A stretch of DNA of 64,000 nucleotides from the NCBI RefSeq assembly GCF_014649835.1, contig NZ_BMTU01000006.1:62001-126000 (forward strand), given 5' to 3'. The notes beneath the pieces are model-generated. The model saw nothing but the letters and a program-made list of their open reading frames with translations, was not told the DNA's origin and made no database searches. Below are positions 53,101 through 60,115 of this stretch, in pieces. How positions within the stretch are numbered: the first letter of the stretch is position 1; the number at the start of each line of letters is the position of its first letter. This stretch comes from Streptomyces pilosus (GTDB lineage Bacteria; Actinomycetota; Actinomycetes; Streptomycetales; Streptomycetaceae). The position numbers were made by a program, and so were the translations under genes.

Positions 53101-53744
53101 GCGTCGAAGCCGCCGAGGGCGACGACGGCGGTCACGGACAGCACGATCAGCGCGAGAGCCATGACGGTGGCCTGCATGACATGGGTGAGGCTCACCGCGA
53201 GGAAGCCGCCCAGGCACGAGTAGACGACGATGACCAGTGCGGTGACGGTGACGCCCAGCCCGAAACGGAGGTCGAAGACGGTTTCGAACAGCAGTCCCCC
53301 GGCCACCAGGCCGCTGCTGACGTAGAGGGTGAAGAACACCAGCGTGACCGCCGCCGAGACCAGTCTGAGCGTGCGGGTGCGGTCCTCGAACCGTTCCTCC
53401 AGGTAGGCGGACAGGCTCACGGCGTTGCCGGCCCGCTCGGTGTAGGTGCGCAGTCTCGGGGCGACGAAGAGCCAGTTCAGGTAGGTGCCGACGGCGAGGC
53501 CGAGGGCGATCCAGGCGGAGCCGATGCCCGCCGCGTAGACGGCGCCGGGCAGCGCCAGGAAGAGCCAGCCGGACATGTCGCTGGCGCCGGCGGACAGGGC
53601 GGTGACGGAGGGCCTGAGGCGGCGCCCGCCCAGGGCGAAGTCGGAGAAGGTGCGCGTGCGGGTCCGGGCCCAGAGGCCGGTTCCGACCATCGCGGCCACG
53701 TACAGGGCGAACGTGGTCACGATCGGCGCACTCAAGTTGAACAT
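50187..53744 (-). CDS. PutP-type symporter fused to PAS-GAF-PP2C phosphatase-HATPase
   Basis: The 1185-residue protein joins five units. Residues 1-485 are a complete Na+/solute symporter (SLC5/PutP) with 12-13 helices. They include SAGASDMSGWLFLALPGAVY, WGLGYFGQPHILARFM and AAVISTADSQLLV, matching the proline and sodium site of PutP. A PAS domain follows at about 505-620 and a GAF domain at about 635-805. A SpoIIE-type PP2C domain spans about 815-1055 with all metal aspartates: Asp851 (GGDWFDV), Asp869 (GDVVGHG), Asp1001 (YTDGL) and Asp1048 (ADDAALLL). An RsbW-like HATPase spans about 1065-1180 with N box ELVTNAIRHA and G2 box GGRGLMIV. There is no stop or start between parts. Solute transport or binding probably controls a sigma-factor partner switch. 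Confidence 0.9.
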   Translation of the reverse strand: MFNLSAPIVTTFALYVAAMVGTGLWARTRTRTFSDFALGGRRLRPSVTALSAGASDMSGWLFLALPGAVYAAGIGSAWIALGLAVGTYLNWLFVAPRLRTYTERAGNAVSLSAYLEERFEDRTRTLRLVSAAVTLVFFTLYVSSGLVAGGLLFETVFDLRFGLGVTVTALVIVVYSCLGGFLAVSLTHVMQATVMALALIVLSVTAVVALGGFDALGNALDAREPALRDPAARVDYGGGLWSADGTLGAVAIVSLLAWGLGYFGQPHILARFMSIRSARDVPAARRVGTAWVVVVLAGATLVGLAGIGELAPSLAAPDTVYIALSQALLNPWVAGVMLIAVLAAVISTADSQLLVSSVALTEDFYRAFLNRRATDRALVWVGRATVVLVILVAFAVALRGGGLLSIVAHAWAGFGAAFGPVVLLSLYWPRMTWAGAMAGIVAGAGTVLLWDRINPLLGPLESNLYEMVPGVLVATAAALVFGRFAGRPPKRAFWRMPGGGMSQLMLTSFLAHAPVGLAVLDTDLRYVWVNDPLERLVPLRDRLGRRAGDVLPEAEAALFEEQMRSVLNTGRPVMDHEFLTTVGTPERSRAISASFFDLKDRRDRTVGILYMLIDVTERRRAQERLALLNDAGSRIGSTLDIPRTAQELADATVPLLADFVAVDLLDSVMRGEEPAPGPVGMAPVIRRAGQASLREGCPEGSLAVGEAVRRAPSSPVTHCLQRSSTLVERTLDRTSSPWVTEDPSLGASILEYGFRSLMVVPVRARGVTLGVATFARSRHVSPFEDDDVRLAEEIVSRAAVSVDNARRFTRERTASRAMQQFLLPQALTGGSALDVASWYQPAGVPSGVGGDWFDVIPLSGARVALVVGDVVGHGMNAAATMGRLRAAVRTLANLDFPPDELLAHLDDLVIGLMGAHEDSGQTDAAGAGFMGATCLYAVYDPVGRRCALARAGHLPPVLVTPDGDAEILDLPAGPPLGLGYLPFESAERELAEGSLLAFYTDGLVETADRDIDVGISRLGRALAVPGRTLDELGRGAVGTLLTGPPADDAALLLARTRVLPPDRVVSWDLPSDPAAVGDARAAAVRQLSEWGLDDLAFTTELIVSELVTNAIRHASGPVGLRLVRDRSLVCEVSDGSGTSPRPRHARTTDEGGRGLMIVAQLAHRWGTRHTSTGKVIWTEQPFAGP

Positions 53745-53917
53745 AGGTCCTCGCCCGGGACGTCCGCGATCAGGGGTACGCCCATCCGTCCGGCCGGTAT
53801 TGCGTTACTTTGCCGCCAAATGTACCGACGTCACCCACGGTCAACCATGCGGCGGCCCCGGGACCGGCCCCCGGGCCGCCGCCGGACGGACTCGCGCCGC
53901 GCCAGGGCACCGCGGTT

Positions 53918-54799
53918 TCACAGGTGCGGCACGACGGCCACGGGGCAGTTGGCCTGCTGGAGCAGGGCGTGGGTGACCGGGCCGGTGCGCGGCGCCCTCG
54001 GCCGGCCGGTGAGCCGGTGGCCGACGACCAGCAGGTCCGCGGTGGACGCCGCCCGCAGCAGGGCATCCGCCGGCTTGCCCCGCACCACCGTCTCCAGGAC
54101 GTCGACGTCGGGGTACTTGTCACGCCACACGCGCAGCACCGCGGTAAGGAAACCCAGCCATTCCTCCGCCCTGCCGGGGTCGCCGGCCAGGCCGACCTCG
54201 CCGGGGCCCAGGGTGAGCGGGCCGGGTGCGCGCCAGGCGTGCAGCACCCGCAGCCGTGCCCGGCGCAGGCGGGCCGACTCGAAGGCGCACCCGATCACCT
54301 CGTCGCACGGTTCGGTGACGTCGAGGCCGAGGAGGACGTCCCGCCGCCCGGCACCGGTCCCCTCGTCGCGGACCGGCGGTGTTCCGGTGTCCGCGCGGAC
54401 GAGAACGACGGGGTGGGTGGCCTTCGCCACCACACCGAGGGCGACCGAACCCATGAGGTGTCCGGTGATCCGGCCCGGCCCGCGGGAGCCGAGCACCAGT
54501 GGGCCGGCGTCCCCGGCCGCCTTCACCAGGACGTCCACGGCCGGCCCCTCGACCTGGTCGTCGCGCAGACGCACCCCGGGGCTCGCGGCGAGGGCGTGTT
54601 CCTCCGCCTGCCGCAGCACCCGCCGGGCCTGGGTCCGGCGGGCCGCGCCGGCGATCGGCGCCTCATCGCGCGCCGCCCCCTCACGCACATGGAGCAGGTG
54701 GAGGGGCCGGCCGCGGCGGGTGGCCTCGCGCGCCGCCCAGGCGGTGGCGGCCAGGCTCTCGGCTGAACCATCGACTCCGACGACAACGGGCGACAGCAT
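53918..54799 (-). CDS. Tandem-domain universal stress protein
   Basis: The 293-residue protein has two UspA domains, about 1-145 and 155-290, each with the strand and Asp start (VVVGVDGSAES; LLGLDVTEPCD) and the Gly-rich nucleotide loop (VLGSRGPGRITGHLMGSVA; VVGHRLTGRPRAPRTGPV). The ATG at 54799 is chosen over a GTG at 54808 because GGAGG is then eight bases away. It lies upstream of the symporter-phosphatase gene on the same strand, with a 173-bp gap. It resembles the protein encoded at 29380-30294. Confidence 0.88.
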   Translation of the reverse strand: MLSPVVVGVDGSAESLAATAWAAREATRRGRPLHLLHVREGAARDEAPIAGAARRTQARRVLRQAEEHALAASPGVRLRDDQVEGPAVDVLVKAAGDAGPLVLGSRGPGRITGHLMGSVALGVVAKATHPVVLVRADTGTPPVRDEGTGAGRRDVLLGLDVTEPCDEVIGCAFESARLRRARLRVLHAWRAPGPLTLGPGEVGLAGDPGRAEEWLGFLTAVLRVWRDKYPDVDVLETVVRGKPADALLRAASTADLLVVGHRLTGRPRAPRTGPVTHALLQQANCPVAVVPHL

Positions 54800-55121
54800 G
54801 ATGCGCACCTCCGGGACGGGAGCTTCTTCCCCGCTTCCAGCGTCGTCGCCGCGACCTCGCCGGCCCAGGGCCCACCGGGTCGTCCACCAGGGCCGTCCGG
54901 CCCCGGACGGGCGGACCCAAGGGCCGTACGAGTGGCCGGGGACGTACGCCTGTGCGAACCCAACCGGCGCCCTTCGAGGGCGACTTGAGTCGGGTCGTGA
55001 GGACAGGGCCCGGTCGGACCCTCTATGCTTCTACGCGTTTGTAGAACGAGCGTCGCACGCCTCCGGGCGGGCGGCGCCGTCCTCCCGGAACGCACGTACG
55101 TCCAAAGGAGCGGACGCCCTC

Positions 55122-56081
55122 ATGGTGTTCAAACGACTGCTCGGCTCGCTCGGCGTGGGCGGCCCCACCGTCGACACGGTCCTCACTCCCGGTGCCGTCC
55201 GGCCCGGCGGGGAACTGACCGGCCGGGTCCGCATCGAGGGCGGCGGTGCCGCCTTCGACATCGAGCACATCACGCTGGAGCTGGTGGCGCGGGTGGAGGC
55301 CGAGCACGAGGAGGGCGAGAGCGAGGGCGTCGTCCCCTTCGGCCGGTTCACCGTCGGCGGCGGCTTCCGGCTCGCCGAGGACGAGGTACGCGAGGTGCCG
55401 TTCGGCGTGACGCTGCCCTGGGAGACGCCGGTCACCGAGCTGTACGGACAGCCGCTCGGCATCGTGCTCGGCGTGCGCACCGAACTGTCCGTGGCGGGCG
55501 CCAGGGACAAGGGGGACCTCGACCCGCTGGCCGTCGGCGCGCTGCCCGTCCAGGAGGAGATCCTCGACGCGTTCGGCCGGCTGGGCTTCGGCTTCGCGTC
55601 GGCGGACCTGGAGTACGGGCACATCGGCGGGACGGGCCAGCAGCTGCCCTTCTACCAGGAGATCGAGATCACCCCGTCGCCCGAGTACGCGCACCGGGTG
55701 AACGAGATCGAGGTGACCTTCCTCGCGCACCCCGGCGGGATGGAGGTCGTGCTGGAGGCGGACAAGCGCGGCGGTCTCCTCTCCGGCGGTCACGACGCGC
55801 TCACCCGGTTCACCGTCGGCCACCACGACACCCGCGACTGGAACAGCGAGGTCGACGGCTGGGTGCGCCGGCTGGTCGAACAGGGCGGCCACGGCGAGCA
55901 CGCCGGACTCCACGGGCACGGCGGTCACCACCACGGCGAGCCCCACCGCTCGGGCCCCGGCATGGGGACGGTCGTGGCGGCGGGCGCTGCCGGACTGGCC
56001 GTCGGTGTCGTCGGCGGCATGGTCGCGGCCGAGGTCGTCGACGAGGTCGGTGACTTCTTCGAGGGCGACGAGGAGGACTGA
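55122..56081 (+). CDS. spo0M: Spo0M/SpoOM sporulation-control protein
   Basis: The 319-residue protein has the arrestin-like Spo0M domain, residues about 3-235 (KRLLGSLGVGGPTVDTVLTP, PGGELTGRVRIEGGGA), then a His/Gly-rich linker (HGHGGHHHGEPHR) and a C-terminal hydrophobic stretch, about 282-305, followed by an acidic end. Spo0M proteins influence sporulation in bacilli and are conserved in actinomycetes; the mode of action is unclear. The ATG at 55122 has AAAGGAG 11 bases upstream, slightly long. It converges with the M56 gene. Confidence 0.85.
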   Translation: MVFKRLLGSLGVGGPTVDTVLTPGAVRPGGELTGRVRIEGGGAAFDIEHITLELVARVEAEHEEGESEGVVPFGRFTVGGGFRLAEDEVREVPFGVTLPWETPVTELYGQPLGIVLGVRTELSVAGARDKGDLDPLAVGALPVQEEILDAFGRLGFGFASADLEYGHIGGTGQQLPFYQEIEITPSPEYAHRVNEIEVTFLAHPGGMEVVLEADKRGGLLSGGHDALTRFTVGHHDTRDWNSEVDGWVRRLVEQGGHGEHAGLHGHGGHHHGEPHRSGPGMGTVVAAGAAGLAVGVVGGMVAAEVVDEVGDFFEGDEED

Positions 56082-56134
56082 CGGGGGCGGGTCCGCACCG
56101 GCCCGCCGCGCCCGCGCACCGGCGGGCGTCCGGG

Positions 56135-57067
56135 TCACAGGGGAGTGGCCGCGTACAGGATCAGCGCCATCGTCACGGCGGAGTTCGCGGACGACATCGC
56201 GGACATGACGGCCCCCGCGGTGGCGCCCCAGGCCGCCAGCCCCACCACCGTGAACAGCGACGGCCACCGCCGCACGGCCGGAGCGGGTCCCAGCAGGGCC
56301 GCCACCCGGCGCGGAACCGGACCGGCCGCGGCGAGGCCCGCCAGGGTGGGCACCGGAGTGCCCCGCGAGACCAGGGCCGCCCTGCCGATCGCGTGCGCGA
56401 CGGTCCGGCGGCTGCCGACCCGCTGCGCGGCGTCCTCGTCCGCCCACCGTTCCGCCGTGTACGCCACCGCGGTCCGCAGCGGCCGAAGGAACGGGTTGGC
56501 CCGCGCGGCCAGCTGGACCGCCAGGAGGAACCGGTGGTGACGGCCCGCGAGATGGGCCCGCTCGTGCGCGAACAGCGCCCGGCGTTCGGCCGGCCCGAGC
56601 TGCTCCAGCAGACCGGTGGTCACCACCACCCGGTCCCGCCGCCCGCCCGGCAGCGCGTACGCGTACGGCACCGCGTCCGGGAGGACCGCCACCTCCGTCC
56701 CGCGCAGCCCGGCCAGCGCCCGGTGGGCACGGCGGCGCACCCGGCCGTGCCGCCACAGCGTCCGGCCGCACGCCACCACCACCGCGCACAGGGCGGGGAT
56801 CGCGGCCTTGCCGACGACCTCGTCGAACGGGACGGCGGCACGCACCTCGGGGTCGGACCAGCCGTCGGGCAGGGGGTTGCCGGGCAGCTGGGCCGTGCCG
56901 ACCACCATCACCAGGGCCAGGCACACGGTGCTGCACACCGCCATCACCGCGGCCACCCCGGTCAGCAGCCGGGTCGCGGTACGCGGGTGCAGATGGTGCT
57001 CGGCGAGGCGCGCGATCGGCCAGGCGGTCAGGGGCAGCACCAGCGGCAGGAAGACGAAGACCCCCAT
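56135..57067 (-). CDS. M56 family (BlaR1-like) membrane metallopeptidase
   Basis: The 310-residue protein has N-terminal membrane helices (about 2-20, 35-58 and 88-102), a zinc peptidase core with His168-Glu-Arg-Ala-His172 (AHERAHLAGRHH) and a downstream Glu in AERWADEDA, and a final helix near 275-300. In BlaR1/MecR1 systems such peptidases cleave the paired BlaI repressor. Here no penicillin-binding sensor domain follows, so the trigger differs. It starts seven bases after the BlaI-type gene and is in the same operon. Confidence 0.88.
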   Translation of the reverse strand: MGVFVFLPLVLPLTAWPIARLAEHHLHPRTATRLLTGVAAVMAVCSTVCLALVMVVGTAQLPGNPLPDGWSDPEVRAAVPFDEVVGKAAIPALCAVVVACGRTLWRHGRVRRRAHRALAGLRGTEVAVLPDAVPYAYALPGGRRDRVVVTTGLLEQLGPAERRALFAHERAHLAGRHHRFLLAVQLAARANPFLRPLRTAVAYTAERWADEDAAQRVGSRRTVAHAIGRAALVSRGTPVPTLAGLAAAGPVPRRVAALLGPAPAVRRWPSLFTVVGLAAWGATAGAVMSAMSSANSAVTMALILYAATPL

Positions 57068-57073
57068 GGCGGC

Positions 57074-57463
57074 TCAGTCTTCCCCGTCGCTCTCCGGCCG
57101 TTCCAGCAGCTCCCTCAGGAGGCGCTCGTCGGCCGGGGCGAGACCGGTGACGAAACTGGCCAGTACCGCCTGCCGGTCACTCTCGCCGTCCAGCACCTTG
57201 CGCATCCGGTGCGCGGCCAGGCCCGCCTGGTCCGATGCGGGCGTCCACGCGAAGGACCGGCCCGCACGCCGGCGGGTGACCACGCCCTTGGCCAGCAGCC
57301 TGGTCAGGATGGTGATGACGGTCGTGTAGGCGAGGTCCGTGCCGAGGCGCTCCTGCACCCAGCCGGCCGTCGCCGGGCCGTCCGCCTCCCGCAGCGCCGA
57401 CAGGACCATCGCCTCCAGTTCGCCCTGCCCCCGCCGCCGGGAACGCTGCTGTTCCTCCGCCAC
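57074..57463 (-). CDS. BlaI/MecI/CopY family repressor
   Basis: The 129-residue protein has the winged helix-turn-helix of BlaI (GELEAMVLSALREADGPATA, VQERLGTDLAYTTVITILTR) and a dimer helix region after residue 80. The GTG at 57463 follows GGAGT at seven bases. The adjacent downstream M56 peptidase gene is the usual partner. A palindrome of TACA/TGTA type 97-114 bases upstream is the likely operator. It may also control the divergent tatA-like gene. Confidence 0.9.
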   Translation of the reverse strand: MAEEQQRSRRRGQGELEAMVLSALREADGPATAGWVQERLGTDLAYTTVITILTRLLAKGVVTRRRAGRSFAWTPASDQAGLAAHRMRKVLDGESDRQAVLASFVTGLAPADERLLRELLERPESDGED

Positions 57464-57559
57464 GCCCTGACTCCCTTCCGTTCACCGCCGCTCAGCCGGG
57501 CAGACATCGTATAGACGCCCTCCCGGAACGCCCGCGCAGCCCACGGAACCCCCCTCCTC

Positions 57560-57577
57560 ATCTACAGTGATGTAGAT
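57560..57577. promoter_or_regulatory. BlaI-type palindromic operator candidate
   Basis: ATCTACAGTGATGTAGAT is a perfect inverted repeat, ATCTACA-4-TGTAGAT, with the TACA...TGTA core known from BlaI/MecI operators. It overlaps TAGATT (57573-57578), a possible -10 for the tatA-like gene at 57612, and lies in the shared divergent region. Confidence 0.65.
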
Positions 57578-57611
57578 TCACGCCCCGGTCCAGGAGAAGG
57601 AGCAGGACACC

Positions 57612-57809
57612 ATGTTCGGACTGAGCGAGCTGGCCCTCGTCCTCGTCGTCGTCATCGCCGTCCTGGCGGTGAAAAAGGGTCCGGACCTCATCCGCTCGGC
57701 GGGCAAGGCGACCCGCATCCTCAAGGCCGAGACCCGCACCCCGAGGACACCCGGGCCCGGCGCGCCCGAGCACCCCGGCGGCCCCTCTCCGCGGGACGGC
57801 AGGCCGTGA
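57612..57809 (+). CDS. tatA: TatA-like twin-arginine translocase subunit
   Basis: The 65-residue protein begins MFGLSELALVLVVVIAVLAV, a short membrane helix, then the amphipathic helix KKGPDLIRSAGKATRILKAE and a Pro-rich tail. The usual Phe-Gly hinge is replaced by Val-Lys-Lys. It is short for TatA and stands alone without tatB or tatC, so it is an accessory copy. GGAGAAGGAG lies upstream of the ATG. Confidence 0.8.
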   Translation: MFGLSELALVLVVVIAVLAVKKGPDLIRSAGKATRILKAETRTPRTPGPGAPEHPGGPSPRDGRP

Positions 57810-57923
57810 CCCGGCCCGCGTGAGGCCCCTCTCCCGGGAGGGACGGCGGGCCGCTCCGGCGAGGACATGAACGGGTACGGCGGCGGGCAGGAGGGTCACC
57901 GGCGGCGACGCGAACGGTCCCGG

Positions 57924-57940
57924 GCCGGGCGTCGCCCGGC
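57924..57940 (+). terminator. Small hairpin after the tatA-like gene
   Basis: GCCGGGC-GTC-GCCCGGC is a perfect 7-bp stem with a 3-base loop, 115 bases past the tatA-like stop and 80 bases before dhaK. It may be the terminator, but the distance is large. Confidence 0.35.
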
Positions 57941-58019
57941 GTGACCTTCGGTGCCGCAAGGCCGATACTGCCCATAGCAGGATCTCCCGCCCGTCGCCCG
58001 ACCCTCTTAGGAGATACCC

Positions 58020-59012
58020 GTGAAGATGCTCATCAACGTACCGGAGACCGTGGTGGCGGACGCGTTGCGCGGCATGGCCGCGGCGCATCCCGAACTGGCG
58101 GTGGACGTGGAGAACCGGGTGATCGTCCGCAAGGACGCCCCGGTGGCCGGGAAGGTGGGCCTGGTGTCCGGCGGAGGCTCCGGACACGAGCCCCTGCACG
58201 GCGGGTTCGTGGGTCCCGGGATGCTCTCGGCGGCCTGTCCGGGCGAGGTGTTCACCTCTCCCGTCCCCGACCAGATGGTGCGGGCCGCCGCGGCCGTGGA
58301 CAGCGGGGCCGGGGTGCTGTTCGTCGTGAAGAACTACACCGGTGACGTGCTCAACTTCGACATGGCCGCCGAACTGGCCGAGGACGAGGGCATTCAGATC
58401 GCGAAGGTGCTGGTCAACGACGACGTGGCGGTGACCGACAGCCTGTACACGGCCGGGCGCCGGGGCACCGGGGCGACGCTGTTCGTGGAGAAGATCGCGG
58501 GCGCGGCGGCCGAGGCGGGGCAGCCGCTGGAGCGGGTGGAGGCCGTCGCCCGCCAGGTGAACGAGAACTCCCGCAGCTTCGGCGTGGCGCTGAGCGCCTG
58601 CACCACCCCGTCCAAGGGCACGCCCACCTTCGATCTGCCCGAGGGAGAGCTGGAACTGGGCATCGGCATCCACGGCGAGCCGGGCCGGGAGCGGCGTCCG
58701 ATGATGACCTCCGGTGAGATCGCCGAGGCGGCCGTCGACGCGATCCTGGCGGACATCACCCCGCGCAACCCGGTGCTGGTCCTGGTCAACGGCATGGGCG
58801 CCACCCCGCTGCTGGAGCTGTACGGCTTCAACGCGGAGGTGCAGCGCGTGCTGGGCGAGCGCGGGGTCCCCGTGGCCCGCGTCCTCGTCGGCAACTACGT
58901 CACGTCGCTCGACATGGCGGGCGCCTCGGTCACCCTGTGCCAGATCGACGAGGAGCTGCTGCGGCTGTGGGACGCCCCGGTGCGTACCGCGGGGCTGCGC
59001 TGGGGCATGTGA
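58020..59012 (+). CDS. dhaK: Dihydroxyacetone kinase subunit DhaK
   Basis: The 330-residue protein binds dihydroxyacetone covalently through a histidine in the segment VSGGGSGHEPLHGGFVGPGM (20 residues), with KNYTGDVLNFDMA and VNDDVAV further on, all typical of DhaK. Together with DhaL and DhaM it phosphorylates dihydroxyacetone using phosphoenolpyruvate through the PTS. The GTG at 58020 has TAGGAG at seven bases. It is the first gene of the dhaKLM operon. Confidence 0.95.
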   Translation: MKMLINVPETVVADALRGMAAAHPELAVDVENRVIVRKDAPVAGKVGLVSGGGSGHEPLHGGFVGPGMLSAACPGEVFTSPVPDQMVRAAAAVDSGAGVLFVVKNYTGDVLNFDMAAELAEDEGIQIAKVLVNDDVAVTDSLYTAGRRGTGATLFVEKIAGAAAEAGQPLERVEAVARQVNENSRSFGVALSACTTPSKGTPTFDLPEGELELGIGIHGEPGRERRPMMTSGEIAEAAVDAILADITPRNPVLVLVNGMGATPLLELYGFNAEVQRVLGERGVPVARVLVGNYVTSLDMAGASVTLCQIDEELLRLWDAPVRTAGLRWGM

Positions 59013-59060
59013 GAAACGCCGGGTGACGGTTCCGGTGTACCTACCACGCGAGGAGTTCCC

Positions 59061-59675
59061 GTGCTCGACGCCGACTTCTTCCGCCGCTGGATGACGGCCG
59101 CCGCCGCGTCCGTGGACCGCGAGGCCGACCGGCTGACCGCCCTCGACTCGCCGATCGGGGACGCCGATCACGGCAGCAACCTGCAACGCGGATTCCGGGC
59201 GGTGCGGGACGCGCTCGACAAGGAACCGCCCGCCACCCCGGGAGCGGTGCTGACCCAGGCCGGGCGCCTGCTCATCTCCACCGTGGGCGGGGCGTCGGGG
59301 CCGCTGTACGGGACACTGCTGCGCCGCGCCGGCAAGTCGCTCGGGGACGCCGCCGAGGTGGACGAACGGCAGCTGGCCGAGGCGCTGCGCGCCGGGACGG
59401 ACGCGGTGATGCAGCTCGGCGGGGCGGCACCCGGGGACAAGACGATGATCGACGCGCTGGTGCCCGCGGTCGACGCGCTCGGCGACTCGTTCGCCGCCGC
59501 CCGTGACGCGGCGGAGCGGGGGGCCGTCGCGACGACGCCGTTGCAGGCCCGTAAGGGCAGGGCCAGTTACCTCGGTGAGCGCAGCATCGGTCACCAGGAC
59601 CCGGGGGCGACGTCGTCGGCGCTGCTGATCGCCGCGCTCCTCGACGCCTCGGGCCCGGAGGCGGGCCGTGAGTGA
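59061..59675 (+). CDS. dhaL: Dihydroxyacetone kinase ADP-binding subunit DhaL
   Basis: The 204-residue helical protein holds the nucleotide in DhaL, with metal-binding aspartates in DSPIGDADHG, SGPLYGTLLRRAGKSL and a closing DPGATSSALL. It passes phosphate from DhaM to the substrate on DhaK. The GTG at 59061 has GAGGAG upstream. Its end overlaps dhaM by eight bases, so the two are coupled. Confidence 0.94.
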   Translation: MLDADFFRRWMTAAAASVDREADRLTALDSPIGDADHGSNLQRGFRAVRDALDKEPPATPGAVLTQAGRLLISTVGGASGPLYGTLLRRAGKSLGDAAEVDERQLAEALRAGTDAVMQLGGAAPGDKTMIDALVPAVDALGDSFAAARDAAERGAVATTPLQARKGRASYLGERSIGHQDPGATSSALLIAALLDASGPEAGRE

Positions 59676-60078
59676 CGACGGGCGGGTGGGGATCGTGCTG
59701 GTGTCGCACAGCGCGGCGGTCGCCGAGTCGGTGGCGGAGCTGGCGAAGGGCCTGGCGGGCTCCGGCGACACGGTCGCCGTGGCCCCGGCGGGCGGCACGG
59801 CGGGCGGTGACCTCGGCACCAGCGCCGAGCTGATCTCGGCGGCGGCCGCCTCGGTCGACCGCGGGGCCGGGGTGGCGGTGCTCACCGATCTCGGGAGCGC
59901 GGTGCTCACCGTGAAGACGCTGCTCGCCGAGGGGGACGAACTGCCCGAGCACACACGGCTGGTGGACGCTCCGTTCGTCGAGGGGGCGGTGGCCGCGGTG
60001 GTCACGGCGTCCACGGGCGCCGACCTGGCCGCGGTGGAGGCGGCGGCCGCGGAGGCGTACACCTACCGCAAGACGTGA
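59668..60078 (+). CDS. dhaM: PTS-dependent dihydroxyacetone kinase phosphotransferase subunit DhaM
   Basis: The 136-residue protein has the EIIA-mannose fold and the phosphorylated histidine in VLVSHSAAVAES. LTDLGSAVLTVKTLL is the conserved second loop. It lacks the HPr and EI-like extensions of the E. coli protein, as is common in actinobacteria. The GTG at 59668 overlaps dhaL. It converges with the GH75 gene across a short GCCCG-repeat stretch. Confidence 0.93.
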   Translation: MSDDGRVGIVLVSHSAAVAESVAELAKGLAGSGDTVAVAPAGGTAGGDLGTSAELISAAAASVDRGAGVAVLTDLGSAVLTVKTLLAEGDELPEHTRLVDAPFVEGAVAAVVTASTGADLAAVEAAAAEAYTYRKT

Positions 60079-60115
60079 CGGGCGCGGTGCCGCCCGGCCC
60101 GCCCGGCCCGCCCGG

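Noticed and set aside
51591..55121. Long + strand frame leading into spo0M
   Set aside because: It runs antisense to the symporter-phosphatase and universal stress genes. The Spo0M domain starts at 55122 with a ribosome binding site.
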